A DNA stretch of 18,500 nucleotides from Gamarada debralockiae (GCA_002803225.1 NXFV01001694.1:1-18500); one strand, 5' to 3'; shown: positions 1 through 9,829, counted from the stretch's first letter. Notes: generated from the sequence alone by a model not told the origin. Program-made: numbers and translations.

Positions 1-520
1 CAGTGGTAATTTCTATGGCAACGCAAGGCGCGTCAATGTCAATAAAAAATATGGATATCCAAAATTCAACTACCTATACTACATGCCCTCATGGATCTCC
101 TTACACCCCGACCTTGCGGCCCCCTCCTCCTACAGCGGTTTACCCTGGTATGTCTACTGCTTTTACTGCTCTCCAGAGCCACGTAAAAGCCCACGGATAT
201 ACGTTTTTCAAGAGACTCCCAGCCTCTAAAATCTGAACCTACTAAGGTAATATATGCTTGTAATAGAGAAAGAGAAGGAAGCCTCAAACTAGGGCTAAAG
301 ACCCTACGGTTCATAAAACAAACATAAACGCGTCTTGTGTTCTCATAATAATTACTACTGTAGCGCAAGGTTGATAGGTGTACTCTGGAAAGTGGGGGCT
401 GGCAAGTGGATTTAGCCGGGAGGCAAGTTGAAATAGCTCGACCCAAAACCAAGAACCAAGATAGGAGGTCGATCATGGCCTAAAGCCACTAGCGACTTGA
501 CACATTCGGGATAGCTGTGT

Positions 521-534
521 GCGGGGGACTGGGG
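521..534 (+). promoter_or_regulatory. Possible paired CreA-type sites
   Basis: GCGGGG (521-526) and CTGGGG (529-534) both fit the degenerate SYGGRG motif bound by the carbon-catabolite repressor CreA and lie eight bases apart. Further single matches occur at 901-906 (reverse strand) and 927-932. They are upstream of a hexose transporter, a gene class often controlled by glucose. The motif is short and common, and the pair is over 800 bp from the start codon, so this is only suggestive. Confidence 0.22.
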
Positions 535-1215
535 AAGATCAGGCTTGGTAGCGGCGCTCCTTCGGCGACATCGCTGTGCAGAAGCAGCCACAAAGGAGGC
601 AATTTACATCACATGGCATCTCGCTGAGATTTGACATAGTACGAAGTTCGATGAGACACACGCGACGTGTTCGAATCTTCAATTCAAACAGATGTGGAAA
701 GTTTTCGTCCATTACTCAGGTGAAGCTTTGAAGATGGTGTCAACCGCTCGAGTCTCGTGGTTGAGAAAGACGGCCGGGATGATTCGCATATCAGGGGCAG
801 GGTTTAAGGTTGAATGGGCTGGTTGAAGATCAATGTCATTGGGTCAAAGGGCTGATAATACTAGCAACGTTCACTGCGGAAGTGCAGCTCTCTGCATCAT
901 CCCCGGACTTGCACTTTTACTCATGCGTGGGGAGCGAGCCTATGAAACGGGACATATGGCTTGGCATGACATGTGGGACAGAGGCGTTTCTGCCGCTCAG
1001 CCATATCCGGACGGCGTTTTTATGGCTCATGGATGGCCCGTCTCACGACACCCAAAGAGCAAGATACAGGGGTCACACAACACCGTGACTGTTCCTGGGT
1101 ACTCACGACCGGGAGACCACGAATCAAATCTCCACAAACCCATGGTCTACTCCGCACTCGTTAGTTTTTCCAACATCATGGGATTAGGCATGCCTCCAGC
1201 TCCTGCTTGGGAACA

Positions 1216-1222
1216 TATATAA
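1216..1222 (+). promoter_or_regulatory. TATA-like box of the hexose transporter
   Basis: TATATAA lies 143 bp upstream of the start codon at 1359, a plausible TATA position for a fungal gene with a leader of roughly 100 bases. No experimental transcription start is known from the sequence. Confidence 0.5.
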
Positions 1223-1358
1223 CTCTTATATCGTTCCTTCTATTTCGCCGAAGCTTCAATATCTTCTTTTGTCGCCAACATAGGATGCTTTTTGAGTTTT
1301 CCTGAGGACCACAACTGAAATCTGAACCAAAGTCGAGGAGTCGTTCACTCGAGCCATC

Positions 1359-3229
1359 ATGGTGTATCAAGCCACATCTGTCTATTTCATTTGTGCATTC
1401 GCCGCCATTGGTATGTATCATACTTGACGATGATCCATTCCAATGCTATGGACGAAGCTAATTTTGCCAGGCGGCGGGCTGTTCGGTTTCGATATCTCGA
1501 GTATGTCGGGTGTGCTAGGCACCATGGCTTACAAGAGATATTTCGGCAATCCCGTATCCTACCGTCAAGGAGGAATCACCTGTGCCATGCCTTTTGGCTC
1601 CCTGGTTGGAGCTTTATCCTCTTCGTTCATTGCCGACAGATATTCTCGACGGACCAGTATTCAGATTGCTTCAATCTTCTGGGTTATTGGATCGATGCAA
1701 GTCCAATTCAATGTACCCTACTTAGAACAGAGCTAACCTCACACCTAGCATTCAATGCGCTTCTGTTGATATCGGTATGCTCGTAGTGGGTCGAGTTGTT
1801 GCAGGTCTTTGCGTCGGTATTGCTTCCTCCATCTGCCCAGTCTATCAAGCAGAAATTGCACCCAAGGAAATTCGTGGCCGAGTCGTTTCTTTGCAGCAAT
1901 GGGCAATTACCTGGGGTATCCTGATTCAGTATTTCATTCAATATGGCGCCTCGAACGTCGATGGAGGACCTAACAATCCAGCCCAATCTACATCCGCCTT
2001 CCGTATTCCATGGGGAATCCAAATCATTCCAGCTGTCATTCTCTTCTTTGGAATGTTCTTCTTGCCAAGATCTCCCAGATGGCTTGCGTCAAAGGACCGA
2101 TGGGAAGAGGCAATTCAAGTTTTGGCCGCACTTCACGGTGGCGGCGATGTCAACCATCCCAAGGTTCTCGCTGAATACCAGGAAATCGAGGAAACCCTCC
2201 GTTTTGACCGCGAGGAGGCTATCAACAGTTACCGTCAACTCATCGAGCCACGAATGCTTAAGCGTGTAGTCTTGGGAATGTCTATCCAGATGTGGTCTCA
2301 ATTGTGTGGGATGAATGTTATGATGTACTATGTTGTTTGTGAGTTTTGTGCGTTTCACATGAGTGATTCCAGACTGACATGGTACAGACATCATGGAAGG
2401 CGCCAACATCGCCTCACCACTTCTCACTGCCTCGATCCAATATATCCTGAATGTTGCTCTCACACTCCCAGCTATCCTCTATCTTGATCGTTTTGGTCGT
2501 CGACCTTCCATGCTGATCGGCTCGTTCCTCATGATGACCTTCCTCTTCATTGTCGGTGCTCTGCAAGCATCCTATGGTATCCCCAACGTCCCTCCGTACA
2601 AGAACTCTTCGAACTCCGATATCTCTTGGATTATCTACAACAATCAACCAGTCTCCAAGGCTATTGTCGCCATGACGTACCTTTTCGTCTGTACCTTCGC
2701 GACAACTTGGGGCCCCACGTCATGGACGTATCCATCTGAAATCTACCCAACAAAGATTCGTGCCAAGGCAGTGTCTCTCTCGACTGCATCCAACTGGTTC
2801 TGGAATTGTGTGCTAGCCTTTGGCGTCCCTCCGCTTTTGACCAACAGTAAGTAAACCGGTACACCCTCTGATTTCGTCTTTACTAATATGCGAAACTGTC
2901 AAGTCAACTGGAAGATGTACATGATTTTCGCGACCTTTAACGGAGCTGCTTTCATCCACATGTTCTTGACCGCACCTGAGACCAAAGGCAAGACATTGGA
3001 GGAAATGGACGACGTCTTCGACAGCGGTCTCCCAGCCTGGAAACCTGTACCAAAAGGGTCCAGGTTGGATCAACTCCAGAAGGATATCGAGGCAGGAAAC
3101 CTCAAAATCACTGCACCATTAGGTCACGATTTCAGTGGCGAGAAGGGAGCTGTTGTGCAGGAGAGGACAGAGCATGTCGACCAACCTGCTACCACCACCG
3201 CCGCTACCGGCCCCACCACCACTACTTAA
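1359..3229 (+). CDS. MFS hexose/monosaccharide transporter, 550 aa, five exons
   Basis: A plasma-membrane sugar porter of the major facilitator superfamily, expected to have twelve membrane segments and to take up glucose or related hexoses. Exons are 1359-1410, 1471-1696, 1749-2338, 2388-2846 and 2904-3229, totalling 1653 nt with TAA at 3227-3229. Visible signatures are the TM1 motif GGGLFGFD (18-25), the loop 2-3 motif ADRYSRR (72-78), GRVVAGLCVG (107-116), the PESPRWL-type motif written PRSPRWL (199-205), an LDRFGRR motif after TM8, PSEIYPTKIRAKAVS and the C-terminal PETKGKTLEEMD. Length is normal for fungal Hxt-type transporters. The start is the first ATG that gives the family N-terminus directly before TM1. 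Introns 1, 3 and 4 are GT-AG; intron 2 (1697-1748) is GC-AG. The tail is Thr/Pro-rich. Glucose or another hexose is inferred from family resemblance only; specificity cannot be read from sequence. Confidence 0.93.
1697..1748 (+). other. GC-AG intron in the transporter gene
   Basis: The donor is GCAAGT and the acceptor CCTAG, with a good branch site GCTAAC about 12 bases before the acceptor. Using this donor joins AT with C to give Ile93-Ile94-Gln95-Cys96, which continues the family sequence. The nearest GT (GTCCAA, four bases downstream) would shift the frame. GCAAGT is the usual form of GC donors. Confidence 0.88.
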
Positions 3230-4033
3230 TCATGGATGGCACCAAAAAGCGCCGACTCTCATCGCTCTGGCGATTCCATTTCAGTCGTTATACTCATAAT
3301 TTCCGAGAACGATATCGATCTGTAAAATATTGGGTAGCGTCTCGGGACTGGGTTTGGGAAAAGGGATCGCAAGGGATGGGGATCAGTAATTTTTGGATTC
3401 ATGATACCAATTTGTTTGCTCTCGATTTCGTCTGCTTATTCCCAATTTTGAATCCTTTCAGATGTTAAATAGCTAGATATAACATAGCTAGATGCTCATT
3501 TTGGTTTGGTCGGCATTAATTATTTACGGTTTCGTTGCACCACCAATCCTTTCATGACCTCCTCACAGGAGTGGTGATCCTCATTACCATCAGCTAAACT
3601 CTGACTGATTTATGTAAAGCTTTACGAAGAAATAAAGTCTAGAAAAGGGGCTGAATGGGCTTAACACGTGACACGAATTTCCTATGACGTTGATGGCGGG
3701 CGTTGACTTCTGAACATCGAGAGCGTCAACCTAGCATTGCAGCAAACGCGTCAAAGGCAACTAAGTCTTCATACGCGTGGTAGAATGCAGCTAAGTGTTG
3801 TATTTCTTTTTTATTCTTGTTCTCCTAAATATTGCATTGCCTAAATCAATGTTCAATGTTCCAAATATTTTTTTTTCTTTTATTTTTTTCTATCAATGCC
3901 TGCCCGCTAGCAGCATCTCTTTTCTCAATCACCTAAGTCCACGGGCAAGTAAGCCAGGTAGACGTATCCACTATCTATGCAAGGGTTGGGTAGGCCTTTT
4001 ACTCGAAATAGACCTTCGCAGTTCCCTTTTAGG
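3230..4033. other. Intergenic: transporter 3' end and former uve1 promoter
   Basis: No gene is supported. The left part must hold the transporter's 3' UTR and polyadenylation signals. The right part would have been the promoter of the decayed uve1 gene; it includes T-rich runs around 3868-3890 and an E-box-like CACGTG near 3666. A short direct repeat sits at 3469-3493. Confidence 0.5.
3469..3493. repeat. Short direct repeat, two 10-bp copies
   Basis: ATAGCTAGAT occurs at 3469-3478 and again at 3484-3493, a period of 15 bases. It lies in the 3' flank of the transporter. No function is evident. Confidence 0.7.
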
Positions 4034-6508
4034 ATGCTCCAAAACGCAAGAGGTCTTCCGTCGCAACGACATCTGCACCATCGATCAACCTTCTTTCGAT
4101 CCAGGAAACACCTATACTCCCGCCTACCTCTTCAATCCCCATCAAACTTCCGCCCGTGAAACGATAAGCTTTCCGTCGGGGCAAAGTTGACACAAACCCA
4201 GATCATAATGCAGGCATAGTGGATGGGAAGGCGGCATTACGGGCAAGCCCTAACGCATGAGACCGGGGAGACTCTGGACGTGAAGAAAGTAAACGGCGGA
4301 CCTCCCAAGACACCCGTTAAGACCTACGGTATAAAAGTAGCTGCGAATGCGGAAGATAGCGACTCTCCACTTTCAGATGCCCCTCCCGAGACTCTTCTTG
4401 GCACACCAGTGACGAAGCAGAAGAAGACACCGACGAAGAGCTCAATTGCTGCAAAAAAAGGGATCGGATGAGATAAAAGCTTTCAAGGCAGAACAAGCTG
4501 CTAAAAAGGCTGTGGACACGAAAATTAAGGAAGAGGAGGCGGATGAGTGGGAGTACAGGGTGGATCTAAATGGTGATGATGCTGCGCCAGTTGAAGATGT
4601 GGATGTTATGAAGAGGGAAGCGGGAAGGTCGCCTCCAGTTAATAGTGATTATCTACCTCTCCCGTGGAAAGGACGCCTGACATATGCGAGTCTACTAATT
4701 GTGGAAACCTGTAGGATTCTTATGCTGATACAACTTCCAGGCATCTAAACACGTATTTCAGATTCTCCAGCCCACCGGTATTCAGCTCGAGAACTTGCCG
4801 CATAGCATTGATTCTCGAACATCGACATACCCTGAAAGATCCCACACAACCCCAACATTCGATCAAAAATCGCCCTCACAAGTCGCAACTTGCATCTATT
4901 GAGCGTGGACAGCGATATGTAGAGGAGCTAGGTTTGGCCCATGCTAGGGTCATAACTAAGATGCTGAAGTGGAATGACAAATATGGTATCAAATTCATGA
5001 GATTGAGTTCAGAGATGTTCCCGTTTGCTAGCCATCTTGAGTATGGGTACAAGCTTGTCCCTTTTGCTAGCGAGGCTTTGGCAGAAGCTGGTCTAGTTGC
5101 TACAGAATTGGGGCATCGATTGAGTACCCATCCTGGACAGGTACGTCTTCCCCATTATCATCTTTTGCCTTGAGTTCAGAGCTGACAGACAAATTCTAGT
5201 TCATTCAACTGGCTCTCCACGCTCCGAAGTAATCGCCAGCGCAATCCGCGATCCCGAATACCACGACGAAGTCTTCTCATGACTAAAACTCCCCCCACAA
5301 GAAGACCGTGACGCAGTCATGATCCTTCATATGGGTGGAACATTTGGGGACAAAGCAGTAACACTCGATCGATTCCGCGCCAACTACAAAAGTCTTTCGC
5401 CATCCATCAGAATGCGGCTAGTTCTAGAAAACGACGACGTTAGTTGGTCGGTTCATGACCTCTTGCCCGTCTGCGAAGAGCACAATATCCCTTTCTGTCT
5501 CGATTTCTATCACCCCAACATCATATTTGACAGTACGCAACTTCGCGAAGGGACCCACGATATCATGAGTCTGTTCCCGAGAATCAAAGCCACGTGGATA
5601 AGAAGGGAATTAGACAGAAGAAGCACTGTAACGATCCAACTTCAGAAGCAATTACTGGAAGACAAAGAAGGAAACACAATCCGAGACCGAGTACCTTGCC
5701 AGCTTGCCCCAACGATATGGACTTGATGATCGAGGCAAAGGATAAAGAACAAGCTGTTCTTGAATTGATGCGGATCTTCAAATTGCCTGATTGAGATATA
5801 TCCAACGACATTATTACGTACGAGAGAAGTGATGACAATAGGCCATTGCCCAAGAAGGCGAAGGAAAAGAAGACGAAAAGCAGATAGCTGCAGAGATTGA
5901 AGAATTTAGGAAGGAGCTTAGTGAAGAGGAGGAGGTTGCAAAAGAACAGATATCTGAGGAGGTTATTGGGATGGGAGGCGACGAGAATAGTGTATATTGG
6001 CCACCCGGAATGGAGGAACAGCTTCGGCCCAAGAATAGGGAGGTAAAGAAGATATCTTCAAGCATCCTACTCCAGCGGACTTCGCTGTTAGGAAGGCTAT
6101 CACGGCGAGGAACATGGCATCTTTGACTGAGAATCCCAAGGAGAAGTTGAGAGATGCGGGGAGTGTTGCGGATATCCAGAAAGTTTTGGACGAGATCAAG
6201 GCCGAGATGATGGACAATGAAACTGCTGAGGAGGATGAGAAGACGACAACCAAGAAGTCGAAATCGACACCAGCAAAGAAGACCACGCCGGCCAAGATAA
6301 AGAGAGCGAAGAACGTGCCAACTCCTAGCATGTCGAACATAGAAGATGATGAAGAGCAGGATTTGTGCATGCCTGACCTATCTGCCGACGAGGATGAGAC
6401 GACGAAAGTTGTTGCAAAGAGACGACTCCTGCGGAACGAGGCATCAAAGCGATAGGAAAGAGGAAGAGCTATGTCGAGGACAATGGCGATTTCAGCGAAG
6501 GGGAATAG
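4034..6508 (+). pseudogene. uve1: UV-damage endonuclease (UVE1/UVDE) pseudogene
   Basis: The intact enzyme nicks DNA just 5' of UV photoproducts and other lesions and starts an alternative excision repair route. Recognisable pieces in order: an MPPKRKR-like basic start at 4034 read after one frame break; DTNPDHNAGIVDGKAALRAS (about 4191-4250); LDVKKVNG; DEIKAFKAEQAAKK (4467 on); YLPLPWKGRL (about 4650); LNTY then PPVFSSRTCRIA (4745 on); YGIKFMRLSSEMFPFAS and HRLSTHPGQ up to 5140; a still well-formed intron 5141-5199; then SPRSEVIA, AVMILHMGG, LVLENDDVSWSVHDLLPV, ITGRQRRKH, MDLMIEAKDKEQAV, VYWPPGMEE, TPADFAVRKAI, and a final KRKSYVED to TAG at 6506-6508. Frame breaks lie near 4037, 4258, 4456-4467, 5212, 5598, 5855-5880, 6050 and 6417. 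In-frame stops are TAA 4165, TGA 5280 and TGA 5792. The junction around 4690-4744 gives no usable splice frame. The gene is dead unless the assembly is wrong. The first exon's reading (4034-4260) is less certain than the catalytic region. Confidence 0.9.
5141..5199 (+). other. Surviving intron inside the uve1 pseudogene
   Basis: GTACGT donor, GCTGAC branch-like site and TTCTAG acceptor fall exactly between THPGQ and the codon for Phe of the expected family sequence. The splice signals still look good although both flanking exons carry lesions. Confidence 0.8.
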
Positions 6509-6958
6509 TCACCAAGCGCTTGAGTATCCAAAAGGGAAGTGCCGTTGTAAACTGGATTACCATGGCAGAGAGGAGGTGGCCAAGGGCGTCTAAAAGGAAG
6601 TCAACAGCGAGAGAAGTTCTCTATGGAAAAATCTGTACACTAGTGTGAATGAAAGTTACAGACTACCACCAGTACCCCCCTTTCGTCTTAACGTCTGTGT
6701 TTATGTATGATAATCCGGAGTACGGAACTAGACGGGGTTAAGAAGCGCCGCCTCCAAACACGCCATTCCGCATCGGCCGCATTGCCGCATATCTTACTCA
6801 TCCACCTGCGGATTCTGTACCAGCGTCTTATTTTGCCATGAGATGAGTATATAAAAGGAGGGTTTCCAATTGAGAAGTCATAATGGCGTTCAGAGAAATT
6901 ACTTCCACCTCAAACCTTCTTCAATTCATCTCTTCTGTACTTCGTAACCATCATCGAC
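6509..6958. other. Intergenic: promoter of the SDR gene
   Basis: No gene is visible between the end of the uve1 relic and the SDR start. The right part carries a TATA box at 6848-6856 followed by a CT-rich stretch typical of fungal leaders. Confidence 0.55.
6848..6856 (+). promoter_or_regulatory. TATA box of the SDR gene
   Basis: TATATAAAA lies 111 bp before the start codon at 6959, followed by pyrimidine-rich sequence (CTTCTTCAATTC and similar) that often surrounds fungal transcription starts. Confidence 0.6.
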
Positions 6959-8075
6959 ATGACTCGCTGGGAATTCGCCTCCACAGGGGATGAGGTTGTC
7001 GCCGCATTCAAGGAGCGAGTAAAGGCCAAAACAAGTATGTAATTTCCATTTCAAATCCTAAACTCTTAAGCTAACACATAAAGTTGTAATTACTGGCCCA
7101 GGGGTGGGAGGAATTGGAGCCGAAACAGCAATCAGCATCGCCGCTGGCTCCCCATCACTCATCATCCTCGCCGGACGCACAGAATCGAAAATCACTCCCG
7201 TGATCTCAGAGATCCAATCCAAGTATCCATCCGTCCACGTAAGATTCATTTCTCTCGATCTCTCCTCCCAAGCCTCCGTCCGCGCCGCAGCCACCACCAT
7301 CAATTCCCTCGTCGACAAAATCGATATCCTGATCAACAATGGCGCCATTATGGTTTGTCCGTATGCCAAGTCCGTGGATGGGATTGAGTCGCAGTTTGCG
7401 ACTAACTATGTGGGCCACTTCCTTTTGACAAATCTTTTGATTGTGAAGGTTCTTAAGGCGGGGCCAGGTGCGAGGGTGGTAAATGTTTCGAGCTCGGCCC
7501 ATAGATCTGGTGTTATTAGGTTTGATGACGTTAATTTTGAGGTGAGTTTCATTGCTCAAACTGGAAATAGAAGCTGAAAGTGTGACCAGGATGGTAAGGT
7601 GTACAATGAATGGGAAGCATACGGGCAATCAAAATCAGCCAGCATCCTCTTCTCTCACGCATTAGCTACAAGGCTGAAGAGACACGGCTCTTTCTCGTTC
7701 TCTCTGCATCCTGGTTGTGAGTTCCCCTTCGTCCTCAACAGAACCACCCACTAATATACTCTTGCAGCCATCAAATCCGGTCTCCAAGTCAACATGAGCG
7801 ACGCCATTCTGCAAGATGGTCTCGCTCGTGCAGCAGCTGCAGAAGCGGCACTTGGTCGTGAGTGGAAACGAGATCCACAGAAGACGTTGCAGCAAGGCTG
7901 TTCTACGACTCTCATCGCTGCCTTGGATCCTTCGATTGAATCGGAGAATGGGGCGTATTTGAATAACGGGGATATTGCTGTGCATCCGCCGCCGGAGTAC
8001 CTGAGTCTTCCCGAGAATGAGGTGAAGCTTTGGAATCTAAGCGAGAAATTGGTTGGGGAGAAGTTTGATTGGTAG
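6959..8075 (+). CDS. Short-chain dehydrogenase/reductase, 322 aa, four exons
   Basis: An NAD(P)-dependent oxidoreductase of the SDR superfamily, of the fungal retinol-dehydrogenase/WW-oxidoreductase-like type; substrate unknown, probably an alcohol or carbonyl compound. Exons are 6959-7034, 7084-7541, 7590-7716 and 7768-8075 (969 nt). The Rossmann glycine motif TGPGVGGIG is at residues 29-37, the NNAG-type motif at 110-113 is written NNGA, the structural Asn is N133 (NYVGH), the catalytic Ser lies in VSSS (160-163), and the YxxxK pair is Y189/K193. A fungal HPGSIKSGL segment is restored only by the GTGAGT donor at 7717, which fixes that junction. Length is usual for the family. It lies tail to tail with the P450 gene, 142 bp between stop codons. 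No signal peptide or membrane segment is seen, so it is probably cytosolic. Pairing with the P450 in one pathway is inference. Confidence 0.92.
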
Positions 8076-8217
8076 AGGTGACGTTGTCCTTGTATCAGTG
8101 TATCTTGAGGTTTCAAAAGCGTCTTATTTCAACTCCTCTTGCTTGCAAGATGGAAAGCCGAGGGTACTCCATCTATTTCTCGTCACTCTGGTGTATATAA
8201 CCCCAAAAATTGAAGAT

Positions 8218-9829
8218 TCAAGTCTTAAACATGGCGGCCTGTACTCCTCCCGCCACTGCGAGAGTGACACCCACAGACTCGCGAAAATGCTCATCGCCTC
8301 TACTTTCCATCCTCCCGAACGTCTGAAGAAGCCGCACCATTGTATATCCAGCTTCAGTCAAAGCGAGTTGCTCTGAAAACAGTCAGTATCAACCTAAATC
8401 CTTGATCAAGAAAATACTTACGTCCGAGACATATCCGTGGTCCTCCCCCGAACGGCACATATTTCCAACCAGGCTTAAGGTTCTCCCACCTTTCAGGACG
8501 AAACTCGTTGGCGTCCGATCCCCAAAGACTGATATCTCGATGCATAGCATACACATTATAGACGATAATTTGTCCTTTGCGTACGAATATCGGAGAAGCC
8601 TCGTTCGGGCCACCACCAGTGGGGAGGACGGAGTCTCGTTTTGGGCAACGCTCGTTCAGTGGAACAGAGGGGTATACTCGAAGTGCTTCAACAGCAGTAT
8701 CAGTGAACCTTCTCAAGTGAGGGCCCGGTAAGATCGTACTTTCATCAAGAACCCACCTCAAATAAGTCATCCCCTTGAGCTGCTCATAACTCGGCGGAAT
8801 CCCACCAAGCATCGCAATTTCCTCTCTCAACTTCTCCACAACCCTCGGATGTCTCAACAAAAGCCAAAACGAAAGACTCAACAGCGACGCGGTGGTATCA
8901 CGTCCAGCAGCAAGAATACTAACAATCTGATCGCGCAAAACCTTCCGGTCACCAGTATCCTTCGCCAGCTCCCTCAAATAAACATACTTCCCCGTCTTCC
9001 CCTCAATCTCCTTCTCATCCGCCGCTCGATACGCGATCGCTTTATCGACGAAGTAATCGACATACTCATGAATCAAGCTCACACTCTTTTTAAACTTCTT
9101 ATCCGGGAACAAAGGGGATATCGCACCCATATGCAACCTGAAAGCTAGCCCTTGTGTCGTATAATCGAACGCCTCACTAACGGCCTTCGCTGTCCCTGAC
9201 TGATGAGGGTCAAGCGCATGCACACTCTCCCCCAATAAAAAGTCAGACGCAGTATCAATCGTCAACTTACTGAACAAATCCTGCAAATCGACCGTCTTCC
9301 CCCTCGGAATCAGCGCAATCATCTCCCTGAAATGCCTCTCATAGATCTCCAAATTCGCTACATGCACTCTCCCTAGACTGGGCCTAACAATTGCTCGAGC
9401 ATGACTCCACGTCTTCCCATTACTCGAGAAGATTCCATCGCCTGTATATGGTCTGAAAGCATTGATTCGCGACTGGGAGAGCTCGAAATCGGAGAATTGG
9501 GATGAGAGTAGAGCTTGGATGTTGGCGGGTGAGGTTGTCCAGATTGTATTGTTGCCGAGGATGCGGAGGGAGAAGGTGCGCCCGTTTTGCAGAGAGAGTC
9601 GGTGGATTCCTTGGAGGAAGACACCTTTTTGGAGCCAGGACGAGAGGAGGAAGGGGATGTCGAAGCCGAGAAGGAGGGGCGATTGGGTTGCTAGTGGGGG
9701 AGGTAAGCAGTTGTGCTTATGCCGGAATTGGGAGCGTCGGTAGAGGGTTACGAAGCGGGAGATGACGAGAGCCCAAGTTAGGAGGGAGAAAAATATGATA
9801 TAGAGTGTTGTGGGTGCCATGAGAGTCAT
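8218..9829 (-). CDS. Cytochrome P450, CYP52-like, 502 aa, three exons
   Basis: A haem monooxygenase that probably sits in the ER membrane, with an N-terminal anchor at about residues 7-29. Transcription order of exons: 9829-8740, 8685-8422, 8372-8218 (1509 nt). Seen directly: I-helix AGRDTT (308-313), K-helix ETLR (363-366), FRPERW (425-430), and haem loop PFGGGPRICLG (441-451) with the axial ligand C449; the last exon begins with Gln452 and ends at TGA 8220-8218. The GKTGKYVYLRELAKDT stretch and overall layout resemble the CYP52 clan, whose known members oxidise alkanes and fatty acids; the actual substrate is unknown. A reading without splicing would stop early, soon after the haem loop, so intron 8373-8421 is needed. 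A second Met at residue 4 could also be the start. Neighbours are an SDR (convergent) and a Zn2Cys6 regulator upstream. Confidence 0.92.
8686..8739 (-). other. 54-nt stop-free intron in the P450 gene
   Basis: The intron has a GTACGA donor and a GAAG acceptor; its removal creates the invariant ETLR motif. Its length is a multiple of three and it has no in-frame stop, so an unspliced transcript would insert 18 residues into the K-helix without breaking the frame. Confidence 0.85.

Larger units (their letters stand above)
1..1358. other. Non-coding region and promoter of the hexose transporter
   Basis: I see no convincing gene here. Open frames exist on both strands (for example 66-476 on the minus strand and 833-1222 on the plus strand), but none shows a recognisable domain, splice structure or protein-like composition. 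The right-hand part is the promoter and 5' leader of the transporter that starts at 1359. A terminal exon of a gene lying to the left of the window cannot be excluded in the first few hundred bases. Confidence 0.5.

Noticed and set aside
66..476. 136-codon open frame on the minus strand near the left edge
   Set aside because: No recognisable domain, composition like random translation, and no supporting splice or promoter signals.
660..690. tRNA-like B-box (GTTCGAATC)
   Set aside because: The flanking bases cannot form a T-arm stem and no A-box or acceptor stem is present at the right spacing.
833..1222. 129-codon open frame on the plus strand upstream of the transporter
   Set aside because: Overlaps two other frames of similar length, ends in the TATA region of the transporter and shows no family motif.
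3868..3895. T-rich runs as a possible transposon poly-A tail
   Set aside because: No target-site duplication or element-like ORF is nearby; T runs are common in fungal promoters.
5280..5794. RIP (repeat-induced point mutation) as the cause of the uve1 stops
   Set aside because: Most lesions are single-base indels, the stops do not fit CpA-to-TpA change, and the local sequence is not AT-shifted.
4223..6648. Series of short plus-strand ORFs that could be taken for several small genes
   Set aside because: Their translations join in order into one UVE1 protein, so they are fragments of a single decayed gene.
8354..9829. P450 as a single 491-codon unspliced ORF
   Set aside because: Unspliced reading breaks the ETLR motif by 18 residues and ends just after the haem loop, losing the L-helix and the C-terminal region that the spliced model restores.
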